Positions 45,764 to 56,654 of a stretch of DNA of 64,000 bases are shown piece after piece. The notes under the pieces are model-generated. The model was not told the origin of the DNA. It made no database searches and saw only the letters and a list, made by a program, of their open reading frames with translations. The stretch spans positions 76,060,096-76,124,095 of the forward strand of contig CM065802.1 in the NCBI GenBank assembly GCA_033398695.1, given 5' to 3'. The DNA is from Orobanche coerulescens. Lineage: Eukaryota > Streptophyta > Magnoliopsida > Lamiales > Orobanchaceae. A program made the position numbers and the translations under genes. How positions within the stretch are numbered: the first letter of the stretch is position 1; every line of letters begins with the position of its first letter.

Positions 45764-47538
45764 TGTTGATAGTCCATCCACCTTGGCATCCAAGTAAGCA
45801 CTCCAGGCAGCTGAACCGGCCGAGCAGTGCCTGAAGCCGAACTAATTATGAACCCGATTTTCTTCCGGGCTTGTTAAAAACCGGACCGGGCAGAGACGTT
45901 AAAGCCGACCCGGTACCCGATCCAGAAGGGCCGAGCATATCGAAGATAAAAACACTCCGATTCAATATTAAAACAAGACCGACCTGAACGGCGGAAGACC
46001 CGAGGACCGACCCCAGCGGATAAGCTTCGCCAGAAGCATGCGGGACAGGCCCGCATGCCAATTAACGCATGCTGTCATGTGCCTTCCCGAAGCAATCCTT
46101 AGAGGCCGCCACGTGTCTAAGGCATATTTACAGTCTGTTGTGTCGAGAATTATACTCTCCGACCGGCGATCGCCTCGGAGATCGGGCGACCTAGCCATTG
46201 CCGAGCAGCCGAGGCAGAACTACCGACCAGAGATCGGGCGACCTAGTCTCAGCCCCGCAGTCAAGGCAGATCGGCCAGTCGAAGGTCCCAGGACAAGTCC
46301 CGGTGCCGAGCGATCGACATCTAAGACGATCGTCTCTCGGTACTTGGCGATCGACTCCTGGCGGCCGACCGACGCCGACCCTTGGTGACCGACCAATGCC
46401 GATCACCTCATGCCACTCGAAGCCGATGGTCACCCAGTCGGCAATGGCCGAAGCTCAGGACAGAATCCACGTGCAGTGCCGAGACAAGATCCGCATATCA
46501 CGGATCGTTGACCACAGCCTGCCAGCATCTTCCCACCAGTCGACAGGCCCGCCGAAAGGTGTCAGTAGGACCGCATGTGACAGTGACTCCGGACGCGTGC
46601 TGGCTCCTCATTGGACCGCACAGCTGGCTGCCAGCAGCTGCCTTGGACTTTAGGCCGACAACTTGTGTGACTTAAGGACGATCGCCCCATTATTATATTG
46701 GCCGGCAGACGATCGCCCGATTATTATATTGGCCGGAAGGCGATCGCCCGCCAGAAATCAAGGCTCCTCTGCCCCTATAAATAGAAGGCAGCCTGCACTT
46801 GTCCATGGACCGAAATTCTTCGGATTCTCACGGCTTCCCAACAAGCAATACACACACTTGACTTTCTCCTACTCTTGGCAACAGCTATCTCTCGGTTCTT
46901 TCTTCTCTCGGCCTCTCTCATACAGAAGACGATCGACAGGGACGAAGAACACCAAGCTTCGCTTAAGAGCTGGATTAACAGGATCTTTTTACACTCATTG
47001 TACTTAGATTCTCACATTAATACTTGTATCCACGAATATTTGTATTAATAACATCTCGCGAGAGCATTCAAGCCCGGGCCTAACAAACCCGGCAAATCTT
47101 GTGTTTATTCATATTCTCTCGGAAGTGCTCCCACAACTTTGTTTGTTGTCCGTTCATTCCAGCAGTATTTAATCTTCGGATAAATATTTTGGGCAACAAC
47201 ACAGTCTGACAAGTGTTTTGGGCATATTCCCCAACATTCGCCAGCTGTCATCTCCCGACTGGCCGGGATTGCCTATATATAGAAGGAATATACAGTGAGA
47301 GAGGATCTTTGGACTTTTGGCATTTATGATAAAAGGAGAGAAAAAAGAGAGAATTTGTGATAACTGAGAAAAACAGATAGACCGGCACAAAAATATTCAG
47401 CTCGGCTCTATTTCATATTAAGGTTATTAATAAAATTTAGTGATCCAATCATTTTCATTTTGTTTATTATTTTCTACGTGGCTTCGATCCATTCGTCCAT
47501 ATCAGCACACGTGACGTTGACCAAATCAGACGTCAACA
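45764..47538 (+). repeat. Right (3') LTR of element B, split by solo LTR I
   Basis: TGTTGATAG...CGTCAACA preceded by the purine-rich GGACTCGGGGGCCCT. Split at 46135/47202. Carries the same TATA box (CTATATATAGAAGG near 47272) as the left LTR, pointing toward the apyrase gene about 2.4 kb before its ATG. Confidence 0.92.
46136..47201 (+). mobile_element. Solo LTR I, TGTTGT...ACAACA, TSD CAGTC
   Basis: 1066 bp with 6-bp terminal inverted repeat TGTTGT/ACAACA and CAGTC at 46131-46135 and 47202-47206. TATA box CTATAAATAGAAGG near 46776. GC-rich U3 with two diverged ~56-bp repeats (GAGATCGGGCGACCTAG, about 46175-46245) and 2.5 copies of a ~29-bp repeat (CGATCGCCCGATTATTATATTGGCCGG, 46679-46750). 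Unrelated to the Tekay LTRs; parent family not identified. Confidence 0.9.
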
Positions 47539-47543
47539 GACAT

Positions 47544-47816
47544 GAGTAGCAAAATTTATTCAAATGTCCATTTTATTGATAACATTTGAAATACCTTTAG
47601 ATTTTGACTATCAGATACATAATTATAAAAAAATATTTTTTTTTAAATTTAATGCATAATTTAAATTTAGAAAATTTTGGTTTTCTTGAAAAAAGAAAGG
47701 ACTATAAAGAAATCGAATGGTGCTTTTAGCATAAACAAAAACTGCTTCTATGTTAATTGTGAAAAAAACAAACAAGGTTTTAAACCTATGCGTGGTTGTA
47801 AAAACTTCAAACCCCT

Positions 47817-47819
<3 letters not shown>
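47544..47819. promoter_or_regulatory. Probable 5' flank of the apyrase gene
   Basis: 276 bp of AT-rich non-repeat DNA between element B's target duplication and the GA repeat. No clear TATA box beyond AT-rich stretches (ATAATTATAAAAAAATATT near 47622). The native proximal promoter must lie here or have been displaced by B. Confidence 0.4.
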
Positions 47820-47867
<48 letters not shown>

Positions 47868-47876
47868 AGAGAGAGA
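47820..47876 (+). repeat. (GA)n microsatellite, probable 5' UTR or core promoter
   Basis: About 28 AG units, interrupted once (AGAAGAG near 47861). GA/CT runs are common near plant transcription starts and bind GAGA-type (BBR/BPC) factors. It lies just before the predicted first UTR exon. Confidence 0.8.
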
Positions 47877-48404
47877 ATGGTGGGTTTCAAATTGTTTGTT
47901 TCGGTTGAAAACCAAAACACCCATTTTCGAATTTGGATCTGCCGCATGGAGCCAGCAAAAGGCACTTTTTAGACTGCCTTTTCAAGTTTCAACCACTTCA
48001 TGATCTGATGGTTAGTGCCCAGATAATTATATTTTACATTTAATGGATTATATTTATTATGTATTTCTTCCAGTGGGTGTGTTTCAGAGATCTGTGGTCT
48101 TATGTACGCGATCGTTTATGGGTAAGTGTTAATTAATGTTGGATTGGAATTGATTTTTCTGGTGTGATATTGGTGGAGAATTCTGAAATTAGTGTCTGCA
48201 TTCAGTGTAATTGCGATCCTGGAGGTGAAGATTGAGAGAAATCATAACGGGGTTGGAATTTTGTGGCAAAAGATGTTATCCTAGTTGTTAAGAGTAGAGT
48301 ATATGCTGAGGTCTGAGTCACTTACAGTATTGTATTCAATGGTTGAGTTTCTTATTGCACCCGCCTAGGCAGTTCGAAGTGATTGACCATGTTACCAGAA
48401 CAAT

Positions 48405-48406
<2 letters not shown>

Positions 48407-48501
<95 letters not shown>
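48407..48501. repeat. Compound (AT)n(GT)n(GC)n alternating repeat
   Basis: About 19 AT units, then about 24 GT units, then GCGCGCGC: 95 bases of uninterrupted alternating purine-pyrimidine in the apyrase 5' UTR intron. Such runs can adopt Z-DNA or cruciform forms. Confidence 0.95.
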
Positions 48502-48650
48502 CTTTATTGCACTGGACGGAACTTCTTTTCTTATTCGATGTGTGAATTTGGTATAATGTGCTTGAAGCAGATTCATATAGCCAATTACCATAATTTTTTT
48601 GGTGTATTATGTTGTGTTTGTTCAAGTTGGTATAAAAAGATTCAAAAATG

Positions 48651-48815
48651 CTACACACACAGATGCACACTCAAATGCACACCCCTGCTTTGTAGGGATT
48701 GTACCTTGCGTAGTAGGGGTTGTACCCCTACACAACTCCTACTACCTATAAGGCAGGGTACAACCCCTACAAAGCAGGGGTGTGCATTTGTGTGTGCATT
48801 TGTGTGTGTGTGTAG
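48651..48815. repeat. 165-bp fold-back (MITE-like) element
   Basis: Left arm 48651-48697 (CTACACACACAG... CACCCCTGCTTTGTAGGG) pairs with right arm 48765-48815 (CCCTACAAAGCAGGGGTG... TGTGTAG). The centre has a smaller perfect stem, GTAGGGG-TTGTA-CCCCTAC. No clear target duplication. It resembles small hairpin MITEs; transposon family not assigned. Confidence 0.75.
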
Positions 48816-49669
48816 CAGCTTTGAAAAAAATTTGAGCATATAGGGAAAGAGAGGACAAGAAATGCTAAAATTGGAGAAAAGGGTATTTCGTCCATTCGTG
48901 GCCTTTGCTTAGATTTTTAGAAGGAAATTAAGATATCTATGGAAAGCAAGGCCTAGTAAATGAAATTGTAAAGTTTAAACTGGTGATATTATGTTATTGT
49001 GTTTCCTCAGGGAATATAATTGTGCATTTAAGTCGTTATAGTCGAAGATATGGAACCTCGGATAGGAATATCCTATTTGCTAAGCGAGATTTTTTTTTTC
49101 CTTTTTTTCTTTGAGTATCTTGCCAATTGAGATTGATTAGTCCTGCCATATACCTGCGCTTTTAAATGAATTATGTTCACTATACTAGGAGGGTCATGTG
49201 TTTCTAATTCTATTAAGAACCCCTTAAATTCATAAAAATATTAAATATAATGTGTTACTTATGAAGATAACTAACATGAGAATATCCTCCTGGACAGTTA
49301 TGCGACGATACTAATAGTTCTTTTTTTGTTCTTTTCAAACATTTGAACTATGCATTAAATCTGAGTGCTGAATGATATTCAAGCTCTTTTTATAACTTCT
49401 GAAAGTCTGTTGGTTCGTTATTCTGACAATAACTTATCTCACAGGTCTCTTCGTTCCAATCATTTCTAAAGGTTACGATGTATGCTAACCATATTTGTCG
49501 TTCTTATGTTTATGTCCATATAATAATAATGTGTCTTTTATTTGGTCTGTGCAGGACTTTTTCTATTCATCCGACCAGTTCTTCGCTATCTTGGTTGTAC
49601 TTGTGATGATAGGGCCAACAACTTCTGAGATGAAAGATTACTTGTGTTACTTCTAAATTCGACGCTAAC

Positions 49670-51792
49670 ATGGTCTTCAGTAAAATTTCTAAGTTTTTTT
49701 CAACTCGTTTTTCGGCCCCAAAGGCTTCCAATTCGTATAAACCATCTGGTTTGCCTCCTATTCCCGGTTCTCAGCATAACTACACCTATTACAGCCCTAA
49801 GAAGGCTAATTTGAGACTCTCTTCATCCCTGCAAGATTTGTCTGTTTATCACCAAGCCGACCCCGAAAATGATCTTAGCCCGGGATTAGAAAGACGCCCA
49901 AGTCGTGCGTTACCTCAAGACTTATTGGAGCAAGAAAACGGCACTTCAAGTTTTTCCAAGGAGAAGGCATCCTTGATTTTAACAGGAAGGAAAAATTGGC
50001 ATCGAGTTTTTTATGTCCTCATCTGTTTGTTGTTCTTTGCTAGTCTTTGTTTTGCGTCGGTAATCATCTACTTAAACTGGTCCAATGGATCTTCCAAGTT
50101 CTACGTCGTGCTCGATTGTGGCAGCACTGGGACCCGCGTTTATGTGTATAAGGCAGCTGGTAATCACAGAGAAGATGACCGCCTTCCTATTTTAGTAAAA
50201 TCGTTGCCTGAAAGTTTTCAGATGAAATCCGGTTCGCAAAGAGGGCGTGCGTACAACAGAATGGAAACCGAGCCTGGATTTGACAAATTGGTACATAATA
50301 TATCTGCTCTGAAAAAAGCAATTAAACCTCTTATTAGATGGGCTTCAAAGCAAATTCCGAAAAAATCGCATAAGACAACTTCTCTATTTCTTTACGCTAC
50401 AGCTGGAGTCCGCAGGCTACCAAGTACGGACTCTGAGTGGCTTCTTAATAATGCTTGGTCGATTCTAAAGAGTTCGCCTTTTCTAATCAAAAGGGAGTGG
50501 GTAAAAATTATCACAGGCATGGAGGAAGCTTATTACGGATGGATAGCTCTAAATTATCACACGGGTGTTTTAGGGTCCATTCCGAAGAAGGAAACATACG
50601 GTGCACTTGACTTGGGTGGCTCGTCATTGCAGGTTACTTTTGAAAATAATCTAAGTAGCCATGATGAAACGGGCTTAAAGATGAGCATTGGCTCTGTGAA
50701 TCATCATCTGAGTGCTTATTCTTTATCCGGATATGGGCTTAATGACGCTTTTGACAAATCTGTTGCTCATCTTCTCAAGAAGCTTCCTGTGATTAGTAAT
50801 GCAAATTTATCTAGTGGAAAAGTTGAAATCAAGCATCCTTGTTTGCAGACTGGTTACAGAGAGCAGTACGCATGTTCGCATTGCGCATCCGTTCGGTTAA
50901 AAGATGGAAGTTCACCCGTCGAAGGGAAAAATTTAATTGAAAAAGGAAAACCTGGGGGTTTTGTTCAACTTATTGGAAGTCCTAAATGGGACGAATGTAG
51001 TTTGCTCGCAAAAGCTGCCGTTAATTTTTCAGAATGGTCGAATCTTAAACCAGGAATTGATTGTGAGCTAAATCCATGTGCCCTTCCCGAAAATCTGCCT
51101 CGCCCGATTGGTCAGTTCTACGCTATGTCTGGCTTTTACGTGGTGTACCGATTTTTCAATCTGACTCCCGAGGCCAATTTGGACGATCTGCTAGAAAAGG
51201 GTCGCGATTTCTGCGAGAAGCGTTGGGATGTTGCAAGAAAAAGTGTTGTTTCTCAGCCTTTTATCGAACAGTACTGCTTTAGGGTACCGTATGTTGTTCT
51301 ACTCCTGAGAGAAGGACTGCATATTACTGATAGTGATGTGATTGTTGGTTCTGGAAGTATCACGTGGACTCTTGGGGTTGCTTTGTTCGAAGCTGGAAAG
51401 GCTTTTCCGTATGGGGGAAAATTCTACGGCTATCCTAATTTTCTGTTTAAGACGAATCCTTTTGTTGTTTTAGTGATTTTGTTGGCTTCATTGTTTGTCC
51501 TACTGTGCGTGCTTTCGTACACTGGCAGTTGGTGGATACCTAAATTTTTACGAAGGTCGTCGTATCTTCCACTTTTCAGACATAACGGTGCGACTTCTAC
51601 GTCCGTGCTCAACATTCCGTCTCCTTTCCGATTTCAGCGCTGGAGTCCTATCAATACAGGTATCTCATTTTTCCTCTTTTTTTTTTTTTTAAAAAAATTA
51701 GTTCAAACCTCAGAGATAGTCTTCTAAATATATTCCCTCTGTAAAGAGAAACAAGTTGCCCCCTAATCCTATCATCATCCCATTCTTGCTTA

Positions 51793-51841
<49 letters not shown>

Positions 51842-52155
51842 TTTCAGGTGATGGAAGAGTTAAGATGCCACTGAGTCCTACAGTTGCAAATACTCAACAA
51901 GGACCATTTGATGCTGGACTGCATAATTTCGGCGGTGGCATTCAGTTTTCAGAATCGTCGTTTTATTCCTCATCTAGCAGTGCAGCGCATAGTTATTCTT
52001 CGGGCAGTTTAGGGCAGATGCAGTTCTGTGACCATAGTACCCTTGGTTCGTTCTGGACGCCCCACAGAAGCCAAATGCGTCTTCAGAGTAGGAGATCCCA
52101 GTCCCGGGAAGACCTCAATTCTTCGGTTGCTGAGGCACACTTGGCAAAGGTCTAA
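49670..52155 (+). CDS. APY7: Apyrase, APY7-like membrane nucleoside phosphohydrolase (GDA1/CD39 family)
   Basis: Two coding exons, 49670-51659 and 51848-52155 (GT-AG intron 51660-51847, phase 1, joining NT-G-DGRVK), 765 residues. Apyrases hydrolyse NTPs and NDPs. Apyrase-conserved regions are visible: LDCGSTGTRVYVY (ACR1, about residues 148-160), FLYATAGVRRL (ACR2), GMEEAYYGWIALNY (ACR3, catalytic Glu), ALDLGGSSLQVTF (ACR4) and AMSGFYVVYRFF (ACR5). Transmembrane segments lie at about 112-135 and 595-617; the catalytic domain lies between, and a Ser-rich C-terminal tail follows. Length, two membrane anchors and the long tail fit the plant APY7 branch, reported to act in Golgi/pollen-wall polysaccharide processing. 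ATG chosen as the first in frame after stops. No break seen; likely functional. A TE block ends about 0.3 kb before its 5' UTR. Confidence 0.95.
51794..51840. repeat. (TTA)n microsatellite in the apyrase intron
   Basis: About 16 TTA units ending seven bases before the AG acceptor at 51846-51847, taking the place of the usual polypyrimidine tract. Confidence 0.95.
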
Positions 52156-52236
52156 AGGGCTCTCTAAGATTTTGTGACATTGATCAAGAAACTTCGCCAT
52201 TGACGAGATAATTGCTAATGACTCTCTGAAAAGAAT

Positions 52237-52242
<6 letters not shown>

Positions 52243-52315
<73 letters not shown>
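52243..52315. repeat. (GA)n microsatellite downstream of the apyrase stop
   Basis: About 36 uninterrupted GA units 90 bases after the stop codon, then AT and a T-run; probably in the 3' UTR. The gene thus has GA runs at both transcript ends. Confidence 0.95.
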
Positions 52316-52316
<1 letters not shown>

Positions 52317-52564
52317 ATAATTTTTTTTTTTTAATTTTTTCTTCACTTGCCTCTGAAGCTTTGACAACGGCAGCACTCGTTGAGAACAGATGCGACTTTT
52401 GGTGAGAAAGTAACAAGGACAGGAGGACATTCGTGCTCGTTGAGGAATTTTGGAAACTAGAACACATTCTATTTTCGACCTTTTCATATATCCTTGTTAC
52501 ATTTGTACATACATAAATTTATGATGGTTAAATGGAAGCATTCATTTATAAGGTATGTGATAGC

Positions 52565-52568
<4 letters not shown>

Positions 52569-52596
<28 letters not shown>
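52569..52596. repeat. (AT)n microsatellite
   Basis: About 13 AT units followed by TTCAC; 3' flank of the apyrase gene, near its likely polyadenylation zone. Confidence 0.9.
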
Positions 52597-52599
<3 letters not shown>

Positions 52600-53677
52600 C
52601 ATATTGGATGCTGTACCTAATACCAGTTACCAAGTCCTGGGTCACTAATGCATGTATGGTCTAAGAAAAGTCTGCGGTCACTATCGAATCTAAGCTCATT
52701 TTTTTTTAGCTCATTCATGGAAGGACATTTAAAGTCTGATCCCCTAAACTGAAAAAACCATTAAAAGAAAAAGAAATAATAGAAAATTAGATGGAAAACA
52801 AAAAAGAACTGAAAGACAAGTGACAATTGGAAAAATAACAATACGTTAGAGAACACTAGAAAAAAAATTCAAAAACTAAAAATGTAAAATAAAAGCGAAA
52901 AAAAAAAATTAGTCTCCATGTCATGGAAATGACCTTACAATAAAAAAAAAAAAAAAGAATTGGCCGATTGACGGAAAGCAGGTCGGAAAAAAAAGAAAAT
53001 AAGGCTGAAAAATAGCCGATCTGAAGGTCACAATGAGCCTGTCGTAATTTAAAACAAAAAACTGACCGACTGCAAGATGTCTACCGGTGGCCTGTGACCT
53101 CCCGCTGGAAAGTAGGGCGGCAGACTTGACGTAAAAAAATAAAAGATGTCGGTTGCAGGAAGCACCCGCTGGAAAGCAGACATGCGGGACTGTCAGGAAA
53201 AAAACTGGCCTACCACCGAAGTTCTGCCGGCGGCACGCCAGGAAGCAAGCCGATGGGTCTGGCGCAAAAAAAAAATGGTCGGTCCGGTCCGACGGTGGTG
53301 GCCCAGTCGTAGGTCTGTCAACCCCATTATGAGAGATTTTTGTTTCTAGAATATGTCCTTTTAATTTAATATTCTAAGAGTATTTTTTTTAAAGTTTATT
53401 ATTCTACACATTTAATATTATTATTAAATTCAATATAGAGGGGAGCGGCATAAAAAGAATTGGCGGGATGTCGGGTCTCCGCCGGTCGTCGGCTGGCGGC
53501 CCGCCGGAGAATAGTCTGGCTGTCGGCTTCAAAAAAAACTGCTCGCCGGAACTTCGGCAACCGGCAATCTGCTTGGAGGTCGGCGTACAACAAAAATAGA
53601 TGTTTACTTGCTCTTTTATTTGATTTAATTTAAAATTCTAAGATTTTTTGTAAGTTTATTGTTGCTAAATATTTCAT
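52600..53677. other. Intergenic region with diverged GC-rich repeats
   Basis: No supported gene. 52740-52980 is A-rich. 53000-53330 and 53440-53590 are GC-rich and resemble each other in scattered words (CGCTGGAAAG, GGCGG, TCGGC followed by an A-run). The AT-rich blocks after them (about 53345-53440 and 53610-53680) also share TTTAATTT, ATTCTAAG, TTTTTT and AAGTTTATT in order. This suggests an old ~240-bp tandem duplication or a decayed transposon. Confidence 0.45.
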
Positions 53678-53957
53678 ATTATGGAGGGCTCTGTTCAGTA
53701 TGAAGCCATTGCAAGCTCCAGGGCATGATGGTCTACATGCGGAATTTTTTCAAACTCAATGGGATGTAATTGGTGATTCAGTTTGTAAAATGGTGACAGA
53801 TATTTTCGACGGAAAGCCAATGGACCCATTTCTCAGCAGAACTTTGATTATGTTGATACCGAAAGTTGACGTCCCTGAGGTGATCTCTGAATTTCGGCAA
53901 ATAAGTCTTTTGACGGTTCTTTATAAGGTGGTGACCAAGGTTATTTGTAGTCGGATG
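53678..53957 (+). pseudogene. LINE reverse transcriptase fragment, cut by element E
   Basis: Frame 53687-53957 reads ALFSMKPLQAPGHDGLHAEFFQTQWDVIGDSV, then LIPKVDVPEVISEFRQISLLTVLYKVVTKVICSRM. This is the start of a plant L1-type reverse transcriptase (APGPDG and PEXXXXFRPISL regions, here APGHDG and FRQISL). It is broken at 53957 by the LTR of E; the remainder, if present, lies beyond the window. It differs in region from the LINE at 13075, so common origin cannot be judged. Confidence 0.85.
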
Positions 53958-56582
53958 TGTAACACCCCAAACTAGGCGGATAGTACAGTGCCGTGGACCC
54001 CCGACTGGGACCCACCAGGCGAGTGAAAATGAATGAAATACACAGGGTAAATATAGTACCGAACCACATTACATCATTAATTACTCCGATGGGGAGTTTC
54101 ATTATAACACACCCAAGAAAATACCGAATACATGTATATTTTATATGAAGATAAAATACACAACACTGAACGAAACGGAGTATCCAAATAGAAATCTGCA
54201 GCGGAAAATAAATGACAACAATATGAATGACTGAAAGGATTGGGGCCCCCTACTAGTATCACTGGGACTTCTCGCCGCCAACGTTCTATTCCCGTGCTTT
54301 TGCCTTGCCATGACCTGAAAACAAAATTCTAACGCGAAATCGATTCTGTAACAACAATCCTCAAGAGTTGAATAAACACAATCATATATGCTGTATAAAC
54401 CACAAGTTCGATCAAAAATCTCAAACCGTCGAACACATGCGATCAAAAGTGAATCGGTCAGATTATAACTCAAATCCTGTTGAAAACATACGCAATCAAA
54501 CATGCTGTATGAATCAACTAACGGTATGGCTCAAAGGGTGGGGCCACACTACGCCCTGGATGGAAATGTGTCCGTGCAGAAGCTACCAACGAGTATCGAT
54601 CGAATACACGTGTGGTCTTGTACCTAATCAGTCTCACGAAGTGATCTTCTCGTGTGCACAGTCCAATGTGAGGCCAACAACCAACACACGACTTAATATG
54701 TGCCCGACATGAAAATCCTACACATACCAACCGGCACGCTAGTATGACCCGAAATGCCACGAGATAACAAAAGTGACATCGAAATCAATAATGACTCACC
54801 GAGATGAAATGACAGTGAAATGAATTATAGCTCAATGAAATGATTGGAACCGTCGTTCCTTGTGACTGAAGTGATTAATTGACAATTACAAGTCTCAATA
54901 CGGTTAATACGTTATGAATGAATTATGATTATGAATGAACAACAACAAAAGGAATGAATATCCTTTTAACCGAGTAAGAATTAACTTATCTTAACACCGG
55001 TGATGATACGATCTCTCTCGAACAATGTCCTAAGGAAACTACCGGTCGCTCGAACAACCTTGAATAACACAATTACCAACAATCCGTTCAACATACGAAT
55101 CAAATACGAATATAACTAACTCAAAACGTCGATACGACTAAACCAAGTTCATTGGGGCATTATATCGAACACGTTGAGGCCAAACTTCGATTGTTCACAA
55201 CCAAACCTCAATAATACCAATATCAAATCCCCAAGAAGTATTCCAAACCAACAAAACATCTTCAATACGATCAATAATCCAATATGAATATCCAAATTCG
55301 TGATTTCAACAACAATTAATCGAAAACCCCCCAAATCCAACTCAATATTCAAAGTGTTCTTGAATAACCTTTCAATAATCCGATGAATATTCATACATAC
55401 TCATAATCATATGTATATCTCTTCATGCAACATGATTATAACGTCCAAAACATCATATCTCAACACAACTAGAAATCCAAGAGGTTTGAGAATATTACCT
55501 TTGAAGATCCAAACACTTTGATTCAATGAACACGCGTTAGATCGACGATCCGAGCTTCACAACCGAAAGGAAATGATGAAAAATCGAGTATTCAAGTGAT
55601 TGATGATGAAAATTTCTCTCACAAACCCTCTCTTTCGGATGTAGGATGAAGAAATGAGTTTTTCTTCTCAAAAAACGAAGTTATAGTGCAAACTGCACTG
55701 TGTGCCGCGGCACAGGGCCAAAATCTGCCCCCAGTGCTCGGCAGTGTGCTGTGGCCCGGCCGAGTGTGCCGCGGCAGTGACTCGGCAGTGTGCTGCGGCC
55801 CTGCCGGCAGGAGCCGCGGCCCCCGGTACAGGCGGGTCGGCCAAAACTGCAATATGAGTGTGTCTTAGCTATTTCGACCATAACTCCCTCGTCCGGACTC
55901 CGATTGACTCACCGTTTGAACCATTGGAAAGCTAACTTGATGCTATATAATATTGAAAAGATTCAGAATTTTTGGAGTTTCCAAAAATTAATGGTGATTT
56001 TAAAAAGTCGAACTCATACGTGGAAAAGTCGCTTAAGAACACGGAACACAACCAGAACGACATCGAGACGAACTCGGGTGACAAAAAGTGTAGAATTAAT
56101 CATTCTCGGAATGACAAAACGGTAACAATAGAGTCGCTAAGATGGACTTCCGCCAAAAAATTAAAATTACCGGAAATCCAAATTGCGGATATTACATACT
56201 ACCCTCCTTAAAAGAAGTTTCGTCCCAAAACTTAAAACAAGTAGGGAGAAGCAATATCCCGCTAGAAAAACTCAACGAGATACACAAGAACCGCAAATGT
56301 ACCCAACAATAGCATGATTCGAACAGGAAGGAAATTTGAAATGGCATGAACTCCAATATCAACATCGATTAATGAAGTAATTATAACGATCAAGATAATA
56401 TTCTCATCTCGATTCTCAAGCAAGATTGAAACAATGAACGATATCAATACACGACTCAACATTAGTCCGAACGGTGAACACGAATGAATTAACATGAATG
56501 ATGAATGATTATTAATGAGTGAAAATCCACTGAGTGACAATTACTGAATGAAAAATGAATGAATTTACAAGTGGGTATTACA
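53958..56582 (-). repeat. Element E 3' LTR with two possible starts
   Basis: Two native LTR starts follow purine tracts: TGTAATATCCGC at 56197 (after CTTTTAAGGAGGGTAGTA) and TGTAATACCCAC at 56582 (after TTTTTAAGGGGGGGAGTA). Native landmarks: U3 start shared with D and F, palindromes 55823-55702, TATA-like CACTATAACTT (plus 55678-55688), acceptor-like TTTTCAG|GTCATGG near 54314, U5 stem-loop 53993-54015 (GTGG/CCAC). The GC donor site reads AAG|ATAAGT near 54990 and the CCCC/GGGG hairpin is missing. Confidence 0.8.
55702..55823. repeat. Palindrome cluster, GTGCCGCGGCAC class, in LTR E
   Basis: About five degraded copies (GTGCCGCGGCAC, GTGCTGTGGCCC, GTGCCGCGGCAG, GTGCTGCGGCCC, GAGCCGCGGCCC). 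Only the first is perfect, in line with the age of the element; changes such as CCGCGG to CTGTGG fit decay of methylated CpG. Confidence 0.85.
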
Positions 56583-56654
56583 TACTCCCCCCCTTAAAAA
56601 TAGTTTCGTCCTCGAAACTAAGGGTGAAACAAATCGGAATAACTCTTCCGCATA

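Larger units (their letters stand above)
14772..47538 (+). mobile_element. Element B: Tat-type Ty3/gypsy retrotransposon, host of four later insertions
   Basis: LTRs at 14772-15474 and 45764-47538, TSD GACAT at 14767-14771 and 47539-47543. Removing A, C, F, I and their duplications leaves about 10.4 kb. Order: LTR, primer site, gag, protease, reverse transcriptase, RNase H, second (archaeal-type) RNase H, integrase, 50-bp minisatellite, antisense ORF, polypurine tract, LTR. The dual RNase H and antisense ORF place it in the Tat branch (Retand-like). LTRs contain a TATA box at about 15212 (CTATATATAGAAGG). Sense genes have at least six in-frame stops, so it is inactive. Confidence 0.92.
47877..49669 (+). 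other. Apyrase 5' UTR with predicted introns
   Basis: Predicted non-coding exons: one ending at 48010 (GATG|GTTAGT, weak), one at 48074-48121 (CTTCCAG| ... ATGG|GTAAGTG, strong donor), and the exon holding the start codon from 49555 (GTCTGTGCAG|GACTTT) with 115 bases of leader. The long intron 48122-49554 contains the AT/GT/GC run and a fold-back element. Splice sites are read from consensus only. I see no other coding sequence here. Confidence 0.5.

Noticed and set aside
46038..47007. Long plus-strand frames in solo LTR I
   Set aside because: GC-rich LTR DNA; overlapping frames without motifs, and one begins outside the LTR.
48352..48843. Open frames through the AT/GT/GC repeat on both strands
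   Set aside because: They are low-complexity translations (IYIYIY, CVCVCV, HTHTHT) of a microsatellite within an intron, with no domain.
53146..53349. 67-codon plus-strand frame in GC-rich repeats
   Set aside because: Lies in decayed repeat sequence, no family resemblance, no splice or promoter context.
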